NCBI GenBank assembly: GCA_002789275.1
Contig: PFSX01000009.1
Coordinates: 1-16,402, forward strand
Direction of reading: 5' to 3'
DNA length: 16,402 bases
Origin: Candidatus Huberarchaeum crystalense
GTDB taxonomy: Archaea; Huberarchaeota; Huberarchaeia; Huberarchaeales; Huberarchaeaceae
The translations under genes were made by a program, and so were the position numbers. The notes below the pieces were generated by a model. The model was not told where the DNA came from and ran no database searches. It was given only the letters and a program-made list of their open reading frames with translations. Positions 13,786 through 16,402 of this stretch are shown one piece after another; within the stretch, counting starts at the first letter, position 1; each line of letters starts with the position of its first letter.

Positions 13786-15936
13786 TTAAAATCTTATTGC
13801 ATCTTTCATATTTTTAAGAAAACTTGGCTCTTTCTTAAAAGATAAAGCATGTGATAATACATCATAAAGCGTTTTACAAGCGATAATTTTGGTGTTTGCT
13901 ATTTTTGATTTTGGTAACGACACATCTCCTAAATTTCGTAGGGGTATAATTATTGTGTTAAATCCTTGCTCAATTGCCGCAGAAATTTTTGCATTAACTC
14001 CTCCAATAGGCAGAACTTCTCCTTGTATTGAAAGTGAACCGGTCATAGCAATGTTTTGCTTAATTGGTATATTTTCAAGTGCTGAAAAAATAGCGGTTGC
14101 TACACTAATAGAAGCAGAGTCACCCTCAACACCTTCATAAGTATATAAAAACTGAATGTGTAAGTCATAATCGCTAAGATTTTTTCCAATAAATCGTTTA
14201 ATGTTTGCCTCAATATTTTGGATTGATTCTAATGCAATTTTTTGCAGATTTCCTGTCACAATTATTTTACCTTGCCCTTTTTTGTGTGGTTTTGTTATGA
14301 CTGATAAAATAGGAAGCACAACCCCACTTGATGTCTCTCTACTTCCTATAACAGCAAGCCCATTTACTCTTCCAATTTTCGCGCCACTAATTTCAATTGC
14401 TTCATAAGATTTCAATTTTTCACAATACTTCCCTGATATTTGGTCTTCAACAGAATAGCATTTTTTTATTGCTTCTTCAACATCTAACTCATCTGTAAAC
14501 AACTTATTTTTAAATAAAGCAATATCTCCTGCTGATCTTACAAGTCCGCCAAGTGCTCGAAAATGTGCGCTTAATTTTCCTTTTTCGCCTGCTATCATTT
14601 TGTTATATTGAATAAATCTATCAACTGCTTTATTAGTAAAATGAGGAATTTTTCCGTCATTCACTATCTCTTGAGCTATAAATACAGATAGCTTCTGACG
14701 ATTTTCAGCAGTATCTTCAATTGTATCTTCCATATAAATTTCATAACCATAACCTATTATGCGCGACCTTAAAGCAGGGTGAAGTTTTTCAAGTGCATGA
14801 ATATTTCCAGCAGCAACCAACACAAAATCACAAGGCACAGGCTCTGTATGCACTGTTGAACCTCCACTCATAGGGTTTTTTCCAGTGATAGATAGCTTTT
14901 TTTCTTGCATAGCAGTCAGCAAAGCAGTTTGGGCCTCAACAGGTAAAGTAGAAACTTCGTCAATAAACAAAACACCTTTATTAGATTTATGAATCAAACC
15001 AAATTCAACTCTTTCGTGAGCAGGAGTTCCTAATCCTCCTGATTGAAAAGGATCATGCTTAACATCTCCAAGTAGCGCGCCCGAGTGAACACCAGTAGCA
15101 TCATAAAAAGGCAGTTCGTGTTTTTTTCTTTCTAAAATATTTGGCTTAACGTCTTTTGTAGATGATGATAGCATTTTAAACATAATAATTATAACTACGC
15201 CTGCGATTAAACCAACAAGTAGCTGTTGGGTGTTAATTGCATAAAAAAGGACACCTATAAGTGAAACAACCATTAAAACAGTAAAAAGTAGATTTAATAA
15301 GCGCCTTTGGTCAGTAAAAGTTTGGCGATATTTTTCTGCTTCAGCAACAGAAACAATAGTAATTCTTGGATTGTTTTCGTCGCGCTCATTTGGCAAAGAC
15401 ATAACAGCAGGTATTTCTTTTTCAGGTAAAAGCTCTGAAAGGGCTTTTCCTAACATTGATTTTCCAGTGCCTGGTGAACCTATTAACAAAAGGTTTCTTC
15501 TTTGTTTTGCAGCTTTCATTAAAATTTCTTTAGATTTTTCTTGACCTATGATTTGTGAAAATATTTTTTTAGGAACTGGAATTTCTTGAGTTGTTTTAAA
15601 ATTTTTAGGAACAGATGGCAAGACCTCTTTAACAAAACCCATGGAATCTATAGACAAAATAAATTGCTTTTTTTCTTTCAAATATTTTTCAAACACAATG
15701 TTGTCACCGACAGATTCAAATCTGATAACCACTGGTTTGCCATCAAATTCAGCAACAATTGGCCCATAATTTATATTGTATTTCTTTGACGGAAAAAAAG
15801 CAAAGGCATTGCCTGGTTGTGATTTAATATTCCAAAATATGTTTGATGTTTTAGCGCGCCCATGCATTTTCTCAAAATCTGTTGCTATTTTTGATGAAAA
15901 ATAAAGTTCAATTATATTATCTTTTTGCTCTGGCAT
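13786..15936 (-). CDS. lonB: Membrane-anchored ATP-dependent protease LonB
   Basis: This is the archaeal quality-control protease, an AAA+ unfoldase fused to a Ser-Lys protease. The 716 residues show Walker A GSPGTGKS at 153-160, two membrane segments inserted at about 213-256, Walker B GVLFIDEVSTL from 321, a sensor region (LVAAGNIH) and the protease domain with S607 in EGDSASISVATA and K650 in GGVNAKISAA. All catalytic residues are present. The AAA core usually begins near the N-terminus, but here about 115 residues precede PVPKKIFSQIIGQ. M99 could be an alternative start, although the open frame and normal composition of residues 1-98 favour 15936. Confidence 0.95.
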   Translation of the reverse strand: MPEQKDNIIELYFSSKIATDFEKMHGRAKTSNIFWNIKSQPGNAFAFFPSKKYNINYGPIVAEFDGKPVVIRFESVGDNIVFEKYLKEKKQFILSIDSMGFVKEVLPSVPKNFKTTQEIPVPKKIFSQIIGQEKSKEILMKAAKQRRNLLLIGSPGTGKSMLGKALSELLPEKEIPAVMSLPNERDENNPRITIVSVAEAEKYRQTFTDQRRLLNLLFTVLMVVSLIGVLFYAINTQQLLVGLIAGVVIIIMFKMLSSSTKDVKPNILERKKHELPFYDATGVHSGALLGDVKHDPFQSGGLGTPAHERVEFGLIHKSNKGVLFIDEVSTLPVEAQTALLTAMQEKKLSITGKNPMSGGSTVHTEPVPCDFVLVAAGNIHALEKLHPALRSRIIGYGYEIYMEDTIEDTAENRQKLSVFIAQEIVNDGKIPHFTNKAVDRFIQYNKMIAGEKGKLSAHFRALGGLVRSAGDIALFKNKLFTDELDVEEAIKKCYSVEDQISGKYCEKLKSYEAIEISGAKIGRVNGLAVIGSRETSSGVVLPILSVITKPHKKGQGKIIVTGNLQKIALESIQNIEANIKRFIGKNLSDYDLHIQFLYTYEGVEGDSASISVATAIFSALENIPIKQNIAMTGSLSIQGEVLPIGGVNAKISAAIEQGFNTIIIPLRNLGDVSLPKSKIANTKIIACKTLYDVLSHALSFKKEPSFLKNMKDAIRF

Positions 15937-16164
15937 ATATTTTTTAGTGGATTTTAGTAGTTTCTACACAACTTATTTGTATATTCTTTGCATCTTTTTT
16001 GTATAGCAGTAAGGCAATATTATATCTTCATTTTTTTATTATTTTTTTCTATTTTTTCATTTTTTTTTATAGCAGTAAAGCAATTTTATATTCTTATTTT
16101 CCTAACATCTATCTAAAATCTATTTGTTATGTTAATAATTAATAATAAATATTAATATTCATAT
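15937..16164. repeat. Upstream region of lonB with an imperfect 66-base repeat
   Basis: TATAGCAGTAAGGCAAT at 16002 returns as TATAGCAGTAAAGCAAT at 16068, with similar T-rich sequence after each. The rest is very T-rich. No gene is seen. The lonB promoter should lie at the left end, but no single TATA box stands out. Confidence 0.6.
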
Positions 16165-16402
16165 AAAGAGCAGGAGTGAGTTGTGAAAACACGCAACAGT
16201 GTTCAATAATGCAAGGGGCAGGCGCGAGTTGTGCAAAACGCACAACAGTATTCAATAATGCAAGGGGCAGGCGCGAGTTGTGCAAAACGCACAACAACTC
16301 CGCGATGCGGACTTAAACCTGCGAAGATTTATGTTAATATTATTATATTTATATGAAGAGCAGGCGCGAGTTGTGAAAACACGCAACAGTATTCAATAAT
16401 GC
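16165..16402. repeat. GC-rich hairpin repeat cluster, possible structured RNA or selfish repeat
   Basis: Four copies of a unit built on CAGGCGCGAGTTGTG start at 16171, 16219, 16268 and 16361; the last runs to the window edge. Each contains a stem-loop at 16180-16197, 16228-16246, 16277-16295 and 16370-16387. Copies one and four pair GTTGTG with CGCAAC (one G-U), and copies two and three pair GTTGTGC with GCACAAC, so pairing is kept while sequence varies. The third copy continues into a second perfect hairpin (TCCGC-GAT-GCGGA, 16299-16311). GCAGG at 16267-16271 can close the whole with CCTGC at 16318-16322, giving a three-way junction. The GC content stands out against the AT-rich surroundings. 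A 35-codon frame (16209-16316) exists but the 48-49-base spacing does not preserve frame. Confidence 0.75.

Noticed and set aside
16209-16316. 35-codon protein gene
   Set aside because: The repeats that build it are offset by 49 bases, so units are read in different frames, and the pairing pattern explains the sequence better.
16296-16325. tRNA or half tRNA with a loop ACTTAAAC
   Set aside because: The flanking stem pairs poorly, U33 is not in place for a sensible anticodon, and no acceptor or T arm is found.
16171-16402. CRISPR array
   Set aside because: The sequence between repeats is itself repeated rather than unique, spacing is irregular (48, 49, 93) and no cas gene is present.

Overview
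The window reads as a piece of chromosome from an AT-rich archaeon (roughly one-third GC by eye). The informational genes are archaeal in type: RNA polymerase subunit Rpo7 (RpoE), a family-B replicative DNA polymerase, an archaeal-type aspartyl-tRNA synthetase, the archaeal Glu-tRNA(Gln) amidotransferase subunit GatD, membrane-anchored LonB and an archaeal secF-secD pair. The small intergenic gaps, low GC and compact or split proteins would suit a DPANN-type lineage, but I cannot place it firmly from sequence alone.

Layout: 1-974 (minus) is a nearly complete polyprenyl-phosphate HexNAc-1-phosphate transferase that runs off the left edge; 1082-1687 (minus) is rpoE; 1920-2381 (plus) is a NYN-domain protein divergent from rpoE. 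Two minus-strand tRNAs follow (Lys-CUU, Val-UAC), then polB (2889-5204, minus). A lipoprotein with a DUF4382-like domain is on the plus strand (5446-6561). A minus-strand cluster, read right to left, is secF, secD, an SGNH hydrolase, a 54-residue GatD N-terminal domain and the GatD catalytic core (11182 down to 6903). A relic of a DNA adenine methyltransferase (11410-11562, minus) abuts aspS (11594-12868, plus). The right part holds a small conserved-TM-helix membrane protein and lonB, both minus, followed by a gene-free 466-base end that carries a GC-rich repeat cluster with hairpins.

The genes are mostly housekeeping (replication, transcription, tRNA charging, secretion, membrane proteolysis, surface glycan assembly). 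The unusual parts are structural. (1) gatD is divided into two overlapping frames. (2) secD's start has been rearranged by a 33-base direct duplication that breaks an older upstream frame overlapping the secF stop. (3) Most of the longer intergenic spacers contain a short direct duplication (22-77 bases), several of them touching the end or start of the adjacent gene. (4) The palindrome GCGCGC occurs about 20 times, far above what the base composition predicts. (5) The terminal repeat cluster can fold into conserved stem-loops, including a possible three-way junction, and is the best candidate here for something undescribed.
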